11,307 bases of DNA from Pseudomonadota bacterium (GCA_023457475.1 JAEWLO010000305.1:1-11307); one strand, 5' to 3'. Positions 1 to 6,969 are shown, counted from the first letter of the stretch. Notes: generated by a model not told the origin, from the letters alone. Program-made: numbers and translations.

Positions 1-2913
1 TCACCGCACCTCGAATTCGCCGACCAGCACGGTCTCGGAATCGTCCTTCAGCCGCATCGTCACGTACTGGTCCTGCTGCCCCGCACTGCCCCACTTCGTG
101 CTTAACCGCAGCATCAGCGTGGTAGCACCGGTCACCACCTGCTCCCGGCTACCGAAGTAGTTCGCCTCCACGGTGTACTTGCCGGGCCTGGCATCACGCA
201 GCGAGAACTGCTCAGGGCCATAGCCGCCGGTGAAATCCCGCGACATCTGGCCGCCCTGGTACGTCAGGCGGTTACCGTAATAGGCGCGCTCTCCGTTGGG
301 GTCGGTCACCCACAGGTCCATGTCACTGTTGTCGCTGTCCCAGCCCAGCACCACGCGCAGGTCCAGCGGCATCGCCCGGCGCAGGCGCGGGTCCACGGCG
401 CTGGCATCCACTTTTGTGCGAGCGACCAGGGTATTCAACTCGTCCAGCGCGATCAGCGAGATGCCGTCGAAGCGACTGTCCCACGGGCGCACCACCACCT
501 CGTTCAGCGCGGCCAGCGCTTCGGCCGGCTGTCCGGCCGCCTCCAGCGCCAGACCAAGATCACGGAAGCTCTGCGGTTCTTCTTCCCCCATGGCCAGCAC
601 CTGCCGGAACACCGGCACGGCCAGCGCGGGAGCCTTGGCCTGCATCAGGCGATAGCCCAGCACGCGCAGCACATGGCGGTTCTCCAGTTGCATCTCGGCC
701 AGGTTGGACAGCACCCGCAGGGCCAGCTCACGCTGCCCCTTGGCCAGCAGCAGGTCAGCCACGTCGAGGTAGAACGCGCTGCTGTCGGCGTGTTCCTCAC
801 GCTCACGCAGGTACAGCGGGTAGATCTGCGCCGGTGCCGCGGCCCGCAGGCGGCGGGCGTACAGCGAGTCCGGCTCCCACGCGCCCAGCGCAATGCGCAT
901 CTGCCCGGTGTTGGCGGGTCCGGCCTTCGCTTCGTCGGCCATGCGTGCGCCTGTCAGCTGGATCCGGTCCAGTGTCGTGCTGTCACTGGCCCGTGCGGCG
1001 TCCGCCAGTAGGGCCGGAGCCGGAGCCGGAGCCGGAGGCGGCGGCGCTGCCGGCGAGGCGGCCGCAGGCGCGTACGCAATCCGCTCTTCGGCGTGGGCTT
1101 CGTTACGGGCGGCATGCTTTGCCTGGACTTCCACGGCGGGCCTTTCACCCTTCGGCCAGTCACGGTTCCACCACTGCTCACGCTCGGCGAACTGCAGGGC
1201 GATCGCATCCAGGCGCTGCGCCCGCGCTTGCGCTTCATCGCGCAGCTGAACGGCATGCCGGGCGTCGTAGGCGGCGCGCAACGGGGCCGGCGGGCGGATG
1301 CCGTAACGCAGGTAATCGTCCAGCGTCTCCAGCACCAGCAGCGAGGTGTCCGCCCCCACCAGGCCGAACTGCTGTGAGAGTGCGCGGATCGCGGTGCGGT
1401 TCGCATGCGGGTCGGTCTGCAGCTCGCGCTGACGCGCTGCGGCCCACGCGTGCGCCGCCAGGGCACCGCTTCCAGGAAGGGTATCCAGCTCCAGCGCCCG
1501 GGAGCCCGTCGCATCCGGTACGTCAACCCGCACACGCGCACCCGGGCGCGTCACCCGACCGACCACGCGGACCCACCCGGCTCCACCGCCCTCTTCATCC
1601 AGCAGGATATCGGTGAGGCCCACGCCCTCGACACGCGGCTTCGTCGGGGTTTCCTGCAACAGCCGGTCGGCGATGGCAGGAACGTCCTGTCCGCCGTGCA
1701 GCACCAGCACCCGCCCGTCATTCCCAACCCAGCCGCGCAGACGGGCGGTGTCGGTCCGTGCGCCGGCCGCGCTGAGCGCGTACAGCCGCTGCCCGGGCTT
1801 CAGCGCGGGCCGGTTGCGCGCACCGTAGTTGGCCAGGCCGTCGCTGACCAGCAGGTACTCCTGCACCTCGGCGACAGGCACCCAGTCGCCCAGCGCACTG
1901 CCGCCGTCGTAGACCAGCGCTTCCAGCGTTTCGCGCAGTGCGCGCCAATCCCCCTTGCGCACCTCGAAGCGCCGCGCCGGCTCGGCGCGGTCGCGCACCA
2001 CTGTCAGCTGTACCTGCGCCGTGCCCACCGCGCGGAAGTAGCGGTCCAGCACCGCCAGTTCGGCGGCGGTGTCACGCTGCCGGCCGGAGCCCGACGCATC
2101 CCATACCAGCCCGATGCGCTGCGGCAACACGCGGGGCTGCGGACGGGCCGCGGCCGGCACCTGCAGCATCACGTAGGACTGGCCGTCGAAGGTGCCGCGC
2201 ACACCGCTGATGCCGCGCGGCATCGGCAGCGCCCACCCCAGCTGCGCGGGCAGCGCATCGCCTGCCCCCTCCCATCGCGCCTGCCATGCGCCGGCTGCCG
2301 GCTTCAGGGTCAACGGACCGCTGGCGGCATTCACCGGCACGCCCGTACCCACGGCGCGCAGTTGCACCTGCACCTGCTGCGCGCCCCGTGCGAACTGCAT
2401 GGGCAGGGTCCAGCGAAGGCCCTGCGGCCCCATCGAAAGCGTTTCGCGCACGGTCAGTGCCACGCGCCGGGTGCCCTGCGCGGGAATGGGATAGATGCGC
2501 AGGCGGAACTGATTGCCAGCAGTCTGCTCCAGCAGACCCGGATCCACGCCGCGCCGCTCGATCGCCTCGAACACCTGCCGGCCAGTGTCCTTCGGCACCG
2601 GCACCGCGTCACGCAGCACGCCGTCGATATCCAGTGCGAAGCCGGTGACCTGCTGGCCGTCCGCGAGCGGGAACTCCAGGTTGCCTTCCAGCACCCGGCG
2701 GTTCGGGTTACGGAAGACCAGCTCGATGCGGGTCTCACCCAGCCCGGCCGCGACCGTGCTGTCGATGCGGGCGTGTTCCAGCAGCACGGGGCGTTCAGCG
2801 CCAGCCACCTGAAGCAGCGAGGGCCGGGCGACCTGGGCGGGGGCGACCGGCATGGCACCAAGCCCGGCCCACAAGACGATACCGATGGCGAAACGGCGCA
2901 GCGTGCGGTCCAT
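1..2913 (-). CDS. Exported VIT / von Willebrand factor A / TPR-like / DUF2135 protein
   Basis: This 970-residue protein is probably periplasmic or envelope-associated; its exact role is unknown. Residues 1-26 look like a Sec signal peptide with a likely cleavage after APA at 24-26. Residues about 30-160 resemble a VIT (inter-alpha-trypsin inhibitor) domain. Residues about 265-420 form a vWA domain with MIDAS-type metal-site residues: DASGS at 272-276, GGS at 337-339 (Ser where Thr is usual) and SDG at 357-359. A family-typical segment, LLVLETLDDYLRYGI, lies at 525-539. A Pro/Ala-rich linker (614-634) is followed by a TonB-receptor-like stretch (TLDRIQLTGARM, 647-658), then a TPR-like helical region (about 705-810). 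The C-terminus (about 851-968) matches DUF2135, with an acidic loop DSDNSDMD at 859-866 and GGYGPE at 896-901. The ATG start is supported by AGGAG six bases upstream. No LPXTG or C-terminal membrane anchor is seen, unlike sortase-target relatives. Domain calls are by eye; the frame is secure. Confidence 0.9.
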   Translation of the reverse strand: MDRTLRRFAIGIVLWAGLGAMPVAPAQVARPSLLQVAGAERPVLLEHARIDSTVAAGLGETRIELVFRNPNRRVLEGNLEFPLADGQQVTGFALDIDGVLRDAVPVPKDTGRQVFEAIERRGVDPGLLEQTAGNQFRLRIYPIPAQGTRRVALTVRETLSMGPQGLRWTLPMQFARGAQQVQVQLRAVGTGVPVNAASGPLTLKPAAGAWQARWEGAGDALPAQLGWALPMPRGISGVRGTFDGQSYVMLQVPAAARPQPRVLPQRIGLVWDASGSGRQRDTAAELAVLDRYFRAVGTAQVQLTVVRDRAEPARRFEVRKGDWRALRETLEALVYDGGSALGDWVPVAEVQEYLLVSDGLANYGARNRPALKPGQRLYALSAAGARTDTARLRGWVGNDGRVLVLHGGQDVPAIADRLLQETPTKPRVEGVGLTDILLDEEGGGAGWVRVVGRVTRPGARVRVDVPDATGSRALELDTLPGSGALAAHAWAAARQRELQTDPHANRTAIRALSQQFGLVGADTSLLVLETLDDYLRYGIRPPAPLRAAYDARHAVQLRDEAQARAQRLDAIALQFAEREQWWNRDWPKGERPAVEVQAKHAARNEAHAEERIAYAPAAASPAAPPPPAPAPAPALLADAARASDSTTLDRIQLTGARMADEAKAGPANTGQMRIALGAWEPDSLYARRLRAAAPAQIYPLYLREREEHADSSAFYLDVADLLLAKGQRELALRVLSNLAEMQLENRHVLRVLGYRLMQAKAPALAVPVFRQVLAMGEEEPQSFRDLGLALEAAGQPAEALAALNEVVVRPWDSRFDGISLIALDELNTLVARTKVDASAVDPRLRRAMPLDLRVVLGWDSDNSDMDLWVTDPNGERAYYGNRLTYQGGQMSRDFTGGYGPEQFSLRDARPGKYTVEANYFGSREQVVTGATTLMLRLSTKWGSAGQQDQYVTMRLKDDSETVLVGEFEVR
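1014..1037. repeat. Four tandem CCGGAG hexamers inside the vWA gene
   Basis: Four perfect head-to-tail copies of CCGGAG run through the part of the vWA gene that encodes the Pro/Ala-rich linker; read on the minus strand they encode alternating Pro and Ala. The unit is six bases, so gain or loss of copies would lengthen or shorten the linker without breaking the frame. Confidence 0.8.
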
Positions 2914-3041
2914 GTGACGCTCCTGATGGGGATGACGGAACCTTCAACGGACCACTGCGGGAAACGGGGTTGAGCATTTACACCAAGAGGCGTGTGGTTC
3001 ACGCTGGCCTCCCTCAATGCGCGAAGCGACAAGGAAGCCCC
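2914..3041. promoter_or_regulatory. Divergent intergenic region between the vWA and DUF1176 genes
   Basis: These 128 bp lie between two diverging genes, so promoters for both must be here or overlap the gene ends. The ribosome binding sites are clear: AGGAG (minus strand, 2924-2920) for the vWA gene and AAGGA (3031-3035) for the DUF1176 gene. A possible plus-strand promoter is TTGAGC at 2970-2975, a 17-base spacer and TGTGGT at 2993-2998, but the -10 matches the sigma-70 consensus at only three of six positions. No operator-like palindrome was recognised. The region is regulatory by position; the exact promoters are guesses. Confidence 0.45.
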
Positions 3042-4115
3042 ATGCGCCTGCCCCTCATTCCCCTGCTGCTGGCACTCGCCCTGCCGGGGGCCCACGCCAC
3101 CCCTTCACCGACGCCGGTAAAAGGCATCGACTTCACGCACGAGGACTGGACCCTCGCCTGCGACAACACCCGCACCTGCCGGGCGGCCGGCTATCAGAAC
3201 GAAGATGCGGGCGATGATCCGCTCTCCGTCCTGCTGACCCGCAAGGGCGGCCCGAACCAGCCGTTCACCGCTGAGTTGATGCTCGGTGACTACGAGGAAG
3301 GCGATCTGCCCACGAAGGTCACCCTGCGCATCAATGGCGCGACGCTCGGCGAGGTGGAAGGCAGCACGCATTTCTCGCACGCGCAGGTCAGCGCACTGCT
3401 CAAGGCGCTGGTGCGCGACAGCCGGATCGAATTCATCGGCGACAACGGTCGCCGATTCGCGCTGTCCGACCGCGGCGCGTCGGCGGTGCTGCTGAAGATG
3501 GACGAATTCCAGGGCCGCGTGGACACGCCCGGAGCCGTGATACGCAAGGGCAACCGCGCCGAATCGACGGTGCTGCCCGCGCTTCCGGTTCCGGTGGTGA
3601 CAGTGCCCAAGGCGGTCGCGACGCGCCCTGATGATGATGCATTGGCCAATGCCCCCGCCCTCCGCACGGCGCTCGCGGCGGTGACGTCACAGGACGACTG
3701 CGAGTCCCTGCACCCCATCGAGGGAACCTATGCGGACGAGGAGCCTCAGTCGATCGCGGTGAAGCGTCTGGATGCGAAGAAGCTGCTGGTGTCGATGACC
3801 TGCTGGCGCGGGGCCTACAACGCCGGCAGCGGCTACTGGGTGGTCAACGACCATGCGCCTTATCAGCCGGTATACGTGACCAACCTGGGCGTTGACGACG
3901 ACGCGGTGACCATCACCTCGGCACACAAGGGACGAGGGCTGGGCGATTGTTGGTCGACCGCGAGCTGGGCGTGGAACGGACGTGAGTTCGTGCAGACCGA
4001 TGACGCGACCACGGGCCTGTGCCGGTTGGTTGCCGCAGGTGGGGCCTGGCAGATGCCGACGCTGGTGAGCGAGGTGCGCGATGCCACCGGCAATGTCCTA
4101 CAGGCCGCGGATTGA
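3042..4115 (+). CDS. Exported DUF1176-family protein
   Basis: A 357-residue secreted or periplasmic protein of unknown function. Residues 1-19 form a clear signal peptide (hydrophobic LPLIPLLLALALP core, likely cleavage after AHA). The mature part has features I associate with DUF1176 proteins: an early DWTLACDNTRTCRAAGY block (35-51), a late GRGLGDCWSTASWAWNG block (297-313) and TTGLCR (323-328). Six cysteines (40, 46, 220, 254, 303, 327) in an exported protein suggest disulfides, with 40/46 as one plausible pair. The start at 3042 is preferred because AAGGA lies six bases upstream and the signal peptide begins there; the frame is open further up only from a TTG at 2970, which has no binding site and would bury the signal peptide. 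The gene diverges from the vWA gene and ends 2 bp from the stop of the convergent gene on its right. The family call is from memory of conserved motifs. Confidence 0.85.
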   Translation: MRLPLIPLLLALALPGAHATPSPTPVKGIDFTHEDWTLACDNTRTCRAAGYQNEDAGDDPLSVLLTRKGGPNQPFTAELMLGDYEEGDLPTKVTLRINGATLGEVEGSTHFSHAQVSALLKALVRDSRIEFIGDNGRRFALSDRGASAVLLKMDEFQGRVDTPGAVIRKGNRAESTVLPALPVPVVTVPKAVATRPDDDALANAPALRTALAAVTSQDDCESLHPIEGTYADEEPQSIAVKRLDAKKLLVSMTCWRGAYNAGSGYWVVNDHAPYQPVYVTNLGVDDDAVTITSAHKGRGLGDCWSTASWAWNGREFVQTDDATTGLCRLVAAGGAWQMPTLVSEVRDATGNVLQAAD

Positions 4116-4117
4116 AT

Positions 4118-4423
4118 TCAGAATGGAAACCGGACTGTGGCCCCCTGCGCGCAGTTGAACAGCTGCCGCATCAGCAGATAGTCGCTTTCGGCGCTTTCGT
4201 CGGTGAAGAACCGATATTGCGTGCGGTCCTTGCCACCGCTATAGAAGACGGTGAACTCGCCGCAATCGCTGGCGCTGTTGAACGAGTGACGGACCCGCAG
4301 ATTGAACTCCAATGTGTCGACCGAAATCACGTTACTTTCGTCGTCGAACACCCAGTGGAGCTCACCGTCTTCCGTCTTGCGCATGACTGCCGCTACGAAC
4401 GTCACTACTCGGGGTGGCAACAT
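4118..4423 (-). CDS. Small hypothetical protein, second gene of an overlapping pair
   Basis: A 101-residue protein that I do not recognise. It has no convincing signal peptide or membrane segment. Alternating hydrophobic and polar stretches (for example 21-45 and 55-75) suggest a mostly beta-strand, soluble fold, with two cysteines at 54 and 91. Its ATG shares one base with the stop codon of the gene before it (TGATG), and AGAGGAG lies about ten bases upstream within that gene, so the two are probably translated together. Its stop codon lies 2 bp from that of the convergent DUF1176 gene, with no terminator between them. Base composition is lower in GC than the neighbours (33 of 60 bases at 4321-4380, hand-counted). 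The tight coupling supports a real gene; the function is unknown. Confidence 0.65.
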   Translation of the reverse strand: MLPPRVVTFVAAVMRKTEDGELHWVFDDESNVISVDTLEFNLRVRHSFNSASDCGEFTVFYSGGKDRTQYRFFTDESAESDYLLMRQLFNCAQGATVRFPF

Positions 4424-4971
4424 CAGCCAATCACTCCTCTTCGCTCCAGGTTTTCCATCATTGTCTTGATCCTCACCAACGCATCGGTCAGACCCACCCG
4501 GGTCTTTCTGCCCATCGGTACCGCTCTGGCACTCTGCGCAGCATCATGAAGCGCGGTCTCCGCTCCGCAGAGCAGCGAGATGACCATCTCGCCTTCAGCA
4601 AAGCCCAGCGCATGCCGTGCATCCATGCGCGCCACCAGGCGGCGCGCCATCTGGAGTGAACGCAGGGCTGCGCCATATTCCGCCGCGCTGACCTTGAAGC
4701 TCGCCTCGTCCACGAGGGCAATAACCTCAATGGTGAGCATCTTTGCCTGCTGTCGCGCCGCCGATGACAGTGCGTTTCGGACGGCAGCTGACGCTGTCCC
4801 CGCGTGCACGATCTCGCCGACCGCCACCACCAATGCAATCAGAGTTGCCGCGCCACACCAATAGGCAAATACGTCAATCCTTTCGGGAGCGCTCCACGTC
4901 TCATGCAGGTAGACAAGCGCGGCGCACACCAACAGTGAGGTGAGACCGTAGGCCCAGCGCGCCCTCGACAT
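4423..4971 (-). CDS. Hypothetical two-helix membrane protein, first gene of an overlapping pair
   Basis: A 182-residue protein that I do not recognise. Two hydrophobic segments, about 8-22 (YGLTSLLVCAALVYL) and 33-53 (VFAYWCGAATLIALVVAVGEI), are separated by a short polar loop and should form a transmembrane hairpin. The rest (about 60-178) is Ala- and charge-rich and probably an alpha-helical cytoplasmic domain. The chosen ATG follows only a weak ribosome binding site (AAAGACGG). The frame stays open without any start codon for 16 more codons, back to a TAA at 5022-5020, so the true N-terminus is uncertain. It is followed by the 101-residue gene with a one-base overlap. The pair has the shape of a small membrane-plus-soluble-partner module, but no effector or enzyme motif is visible. 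Confidence 0.65.
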   Translation of the reverse strand: MSRARWAYGLTSLLVCAALVYLHETWSAPERIDVFAYWCGAATLIALVVAVGEIVHAGTASAAVRNALSSAARQQAKMLTIEVIALVDEASFKVSAAEYGAALRSLQMARRLVARMDARHALGFAEGEMVISLLCGAETALHDAAQSARAVPMGRKTRVGLTDALVRIKTMMENLERRGVIG

Positions 4972-5110
4972 CCAGACCGTCTTTCGTAGAAGGGCGATGT
5001 TCTCGCCGGTGGCGATACGTTACCGATGGCGGGCATGTCGCGCCGTAGGCGAAGCCTTGCCTTCAGGTCAGTGAAATACCCGTTGAAGGAATGCCTGCAT
5101 CGGGCGTTTC

Positions 5111-5133
5111 AGCCACGCAGGGCGTGGCTCTAC
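5111..5133 (-). repeat. SMAG-like GTAG palindrome, left member of the inverted pair
   Basis: A perfect 8-bp stem, AGCCACGC (5111-5118) and GCGTGGCT (5122-5129), encloses a 3-base loop and is followed by CTAC, so the GTAG tail reads on the minus strand. It is identical to the element at 6934-6956. GTAG-tailed palindromes of this size are typical of the REP-type SMAG elements of Stenotrophomonas, which are thought to be mobilised by RAYT-type transposases; no such transposase gene is in the window. Confidence 0.85.
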
Positions 5134-5181
5134 GCCGGTTCTTCAATCCGCAGGACAGCGCGTAGAGCCACGCCCTGCGTG
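5114..5181. terminator. Possible 3' hairpin of the recJ transcript formed by the inverted repeat pair
   Basis: Arms 5114-5134 and 5161-5181 are perfectly complementary over 21 bp with a 26-base loop, so the RNA after the recJ stop can form a long stem. There is no run of U after it in the direction of recJ transcription, so it is not a standard intrinsic terminator; it could instead block 3' exonucleases or act with Rho. The structure is visible in the sequence, the function is inferred. Confidence 0.4.
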
Positions 5182-5184
5182 TCC
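5162..5184 (+). repeat. SMAG-like GTAG palindrome, degenerate right member of the inverted pair
   Basis: GTAG and the first 20 bases match the other two copies, but the last bases differ (GTGTCC in place of GTGGCT), so its own stem is shortened to CACGC/GCGTG. It is inverted relative to 5111-5133 with the GTAG ends facing each other, giving 21-bp complementary arms at 5114-5134 and 5161-5181. The end lies about 15 bp from the recJ stop codon. Confidence 0.8.
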
Positions 5185-5198
5185 TGCGTAGTCCAGCA

Positions 5199-6917
5199 TC
5201 ATGCGTCGGCGCAGTGCTCGATGATGAGCTGGATCGCACCACCGCCCCGGTAATCGTCGCTGACCAGCCGGTAGGCGACATGCACATGATTGGCCGGCGC
5301 GTTGCCGGTCCATCCGCTGAAGTAGATCGCGTTGATCGGCTCTGTGCGGCCCGGCAGGCGCAGGCTGAGCTTGAGGTGCTTTTCCTTGAGCACCTGCCAG
5401 CGCGCCACCTGGAAATGACCGTCGAACAGCGGCTCCGGGAAGCCCTGCCCCCACGGTCCTGCCAGACGCAGCGCCTCGGCGTGGCGGAAATCCAGTTCTT
5501 CCGCCGACAACTCGCCGTCGCTCATCAGCTGCTGCTGCAGCGAGGCGGGGTCCATCGTGGTGTTCACCACGTCGATGAAGGCCTGCCGGAATGCGTCCAG
5601 CTGCGCCAAGGGAAGACTCAGGCCTGCGGCCATGGCATGGCCGCCAAATTTCTCGATCAGGCCGGGATGCGCGGCATTCACCAGCGCCAGCGCGTCACGG
5701 ATGTGGAAGCCGGCGATCGACCGCGCCGAGCCTCGCAGCGAATCGCTCCCTGGCTCGGACGGCGCGAACGCGATCACCGGGCGATGCAGCCGGTCCTTCA
5801 TTTTCGAGGCCACCAGCCCGACCACGCCGGGATGCCACTGTGCGTCGAACAGACAGGCCGCGATGGGGCGTTCGCCCTCCGAGCTCAGCACCGCGCGCGA
5901 GACGGCCAGCTCCGCGTCGTCGGTCATCAGCTGCTGCACGGCGCGGCGCTCGGCGTTGATCTGCTCCAGGGTCTGCGCGATCTCGCGCGCCTGGCTGCGG
6001 TCTTCCGTGAGCAGCAGCTCGATGCCCAGCGCCATGTCTTCCAGGCGACCGGCCGCATTCAACCGCGGTCCCAGCGCGAAGCCGATGTCGGTCGCGCTCA
6101 ATCGCTTCGCGTCGCGCCCACTGGCCTCGATCAGCGCCTGCAGGCCGATGCTGCCCTGCCCGGCCCGCAGGCGGCGCAGGCCGGCCGCGACCAGCGCACG
6201 GTTGTTCGCATCCAGCACCACCAGGTCGGCGACGGTACCCACCGCGACCAGATCAAGCAGCATCAGCAGATCGGGCTCAGGCGTGGAGGCGAACGCCCCC
6301 TGCCCGCGCAGATGCCGCCGCAGCGCCATCAGGACATAGAAGATCACGCCGACACCGGCGAGCGACTTGCTCGGGAACGCGTCGTCGTGCAGGTTCGGAT
6401 TGACCAGCACATCGGCCGGCGGCAGGTGCTCACCGGGCAGATGGTGATCGGTGACCAGCACCTTCCAGCCCAGCGCCTTGGCGGCGGTCACGCCGGCATG
6501 GCAGGCGATGCCGTGGTCCACGGTGACCAGCAGGCCGGGCTTGAGGGCGGCCAGCTCCTCCACCAGCGAAGGCGAGAGGCCATAACCATGCAACATGCGG
6601 TTGGGAACGGCATGCACCACGTCGCGCGCGCCCAGCATGCGCAGGCCGCGCACGCCCACCGCGCAGGCAGTCGCCCCATCGCAGTCGAAATCGCCCACCA
6701 CCAGAATCCGCTCATTGGCGGCAATGGCCTGCGCGAGCAGCTCAACCGCGGCCTGCATGCCCCCCAGCAGTTCCGGCGCGTGCAACTGGGCCAGCTTCGG
6801 CTGCGCCAGCGCAGGATCGGTGATGCCACGGGCTGCATACAGCCGCTGCAACAGCGGCAGCACGTCCGCAGGCCACCCCGCACAGTCCACCGGTACCCGC
6901 CGTTCAATCCGCATCAT
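5199..6917 (-). CDS. recJ: Single-stranded-DNA-specific exonuclease RecJ
   Basis: RecJ degrades single-stranded DNA 5' to 3' with Mg or Mn and serves RecF-pathway recombination, mismatch repair and base excision repair in the cytoplasm. At 572 residues it has the usual length. DHH-family motifs are intact: DFDCDG at 76-81, DHG at 134-136, TDHH at 156-159, DLVAVGTVAD at 222-231 and GPRLNAAGR at 283-291. The DHHA1 part carries GGHAMAAGL at 425-433, and the C-terminal region (about 465-570) fits the OB-like domain. The start was placed at ATG 6917 because GGAAAGGG ends five bases upstream; the adjacent ATG at 6914 is equally possible, while a GTG at 6923 overlaps that binding site and is unlikely. 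It follows rpfE by about 50 bp, with a repeat hairpin in the gap, and is the last gene of the carB-greA-rpfE-recJ run. Confidence 0.97.
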   Translation of the reverse strand: MMRIERRVPVDCAGWPADVLPLLQRLYAARGITDPALAQPKLAQLHAPELLGGMQAAVELLAQAIAANERILVVGDFDCDGATACAVGVRGLRMLGARDVVHAVPNRMLHGYGLSPSLVEELAALKPGLLVTVDHGIACHAGVTAAKALGWKVLVTDHHLPGEHLPPADVLVNPNLHDDAFPSKSLAGVGVIFYVLMALRRHLRGQGAFASTPEPDLLMLLDLVAVGTVADLVVLDANNRALVAAGLRRLRAGQGSIGLQALIEASGRDAKRLSATDIGFALGPRLNAAGRLEDMALGIELLLTEDRSQAREIAQTLEQINAERRAVQQLMTDDAELAVSRAVLSSEGERPIAACLFDAQWHPGVVGLVASKMKDRLHRPVIAFAPSEPGSDSLRGSARSIAGFHIRDALALVNAAHPGLIEKFGGHAMAAGLSLPLAQLDAFRQAFIDVVNTTMDPASLQQQLMSDGELSAEELDFRHAEALRLAGPWGQGFPEPLFDGHFQVARWQVLKEKHLKLSLRLPGRTEPINAIYFSGWTGNAPANHVHVAYRLVSDDYRGGGAIQLIIEHCADA

Positions 6918-6933
6918 GCACACCCTTTCCCGC

Positions 6934-6956
6934 GTAGAGCCACGCCCTGCGTGGCT
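6934..6956 (+). repeat. SMAG-like GTAG palindrome in the rpfE-recJ gap
   Basis: GTAG (6934-6937) is followed by a perfect 8-bp stem, AGCCACGC (6938-6945) and GCGTGGCT (6949-6956), with loop CCT. It is identical to 5111-5133 on the opposite strand. It fills nearly half of the short gap between the rpfE stop and recJ start, and in the mRNA the hairpin would end a few bases before the recJ ribosome binding site (6930-6923). Confidence 0.85.
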
Positions 6957-6969
6957 GCTTTAAACATCA

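Larger units (their letters stand above)
4972..5198. other. Intergenic stretch without a gene, carrying a repeat pair
   Basis: These 227 bp separate the recJ stop from the start of the two-helix membrane gene, both on the minus strand. The part nearest recJ (5111-5188) holds the inverted SMAG-like pair described separately. The remaining 4972-5110 should contain the promoter of the two-gene unit, but I could not pick a convincing -35/-10 pair. Open frames crossing it lack start signals and family resemblance and are taken as chance. Confidence 0.6.

Noticed and set aside
1405..2973. Long plus-strand open frame (522 codons) opposite the vWA gene, and another at 414-1616
   Set aside because: Both are antisense to a clear gene with domains, rich in Arg, Pro, Ala and His, and lack recognisable motifs. 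This is usual in high-GC DNA.
2970..3041. Upstream TTG start for the DUF1176 gene
   Set aside because: There is no ribosome binding site before it, and it would place 24 residues ahead of a good signal peptide; the ATG at 3042 has AAGGA six bases upstream.
5045..5062. Possible further GTAG element near 5045
   Set aside because: GTAG is followed by GCGAAGCC, but no matching arm follows, so it is not a palindrome of the family.
5026..5253. Small plus-strand open frame across the repeat pair
   Set aside because: It runs through the palindromes and into the recJ end on the opposite strand; no binding site or family signal.
6918..6923. GTG start of recJ at 6923
   Set aside because: It overlaps the GGAAAGGG binding site that serves the ATG codons at 6917 or 6914.
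5111..6956. CRISPR array or composite transposon suggested by the repeated palindromes
   Set aside because: Only three copies exist, with no regular spacers, and recJ between them is an ordinary core gene with no transposase.
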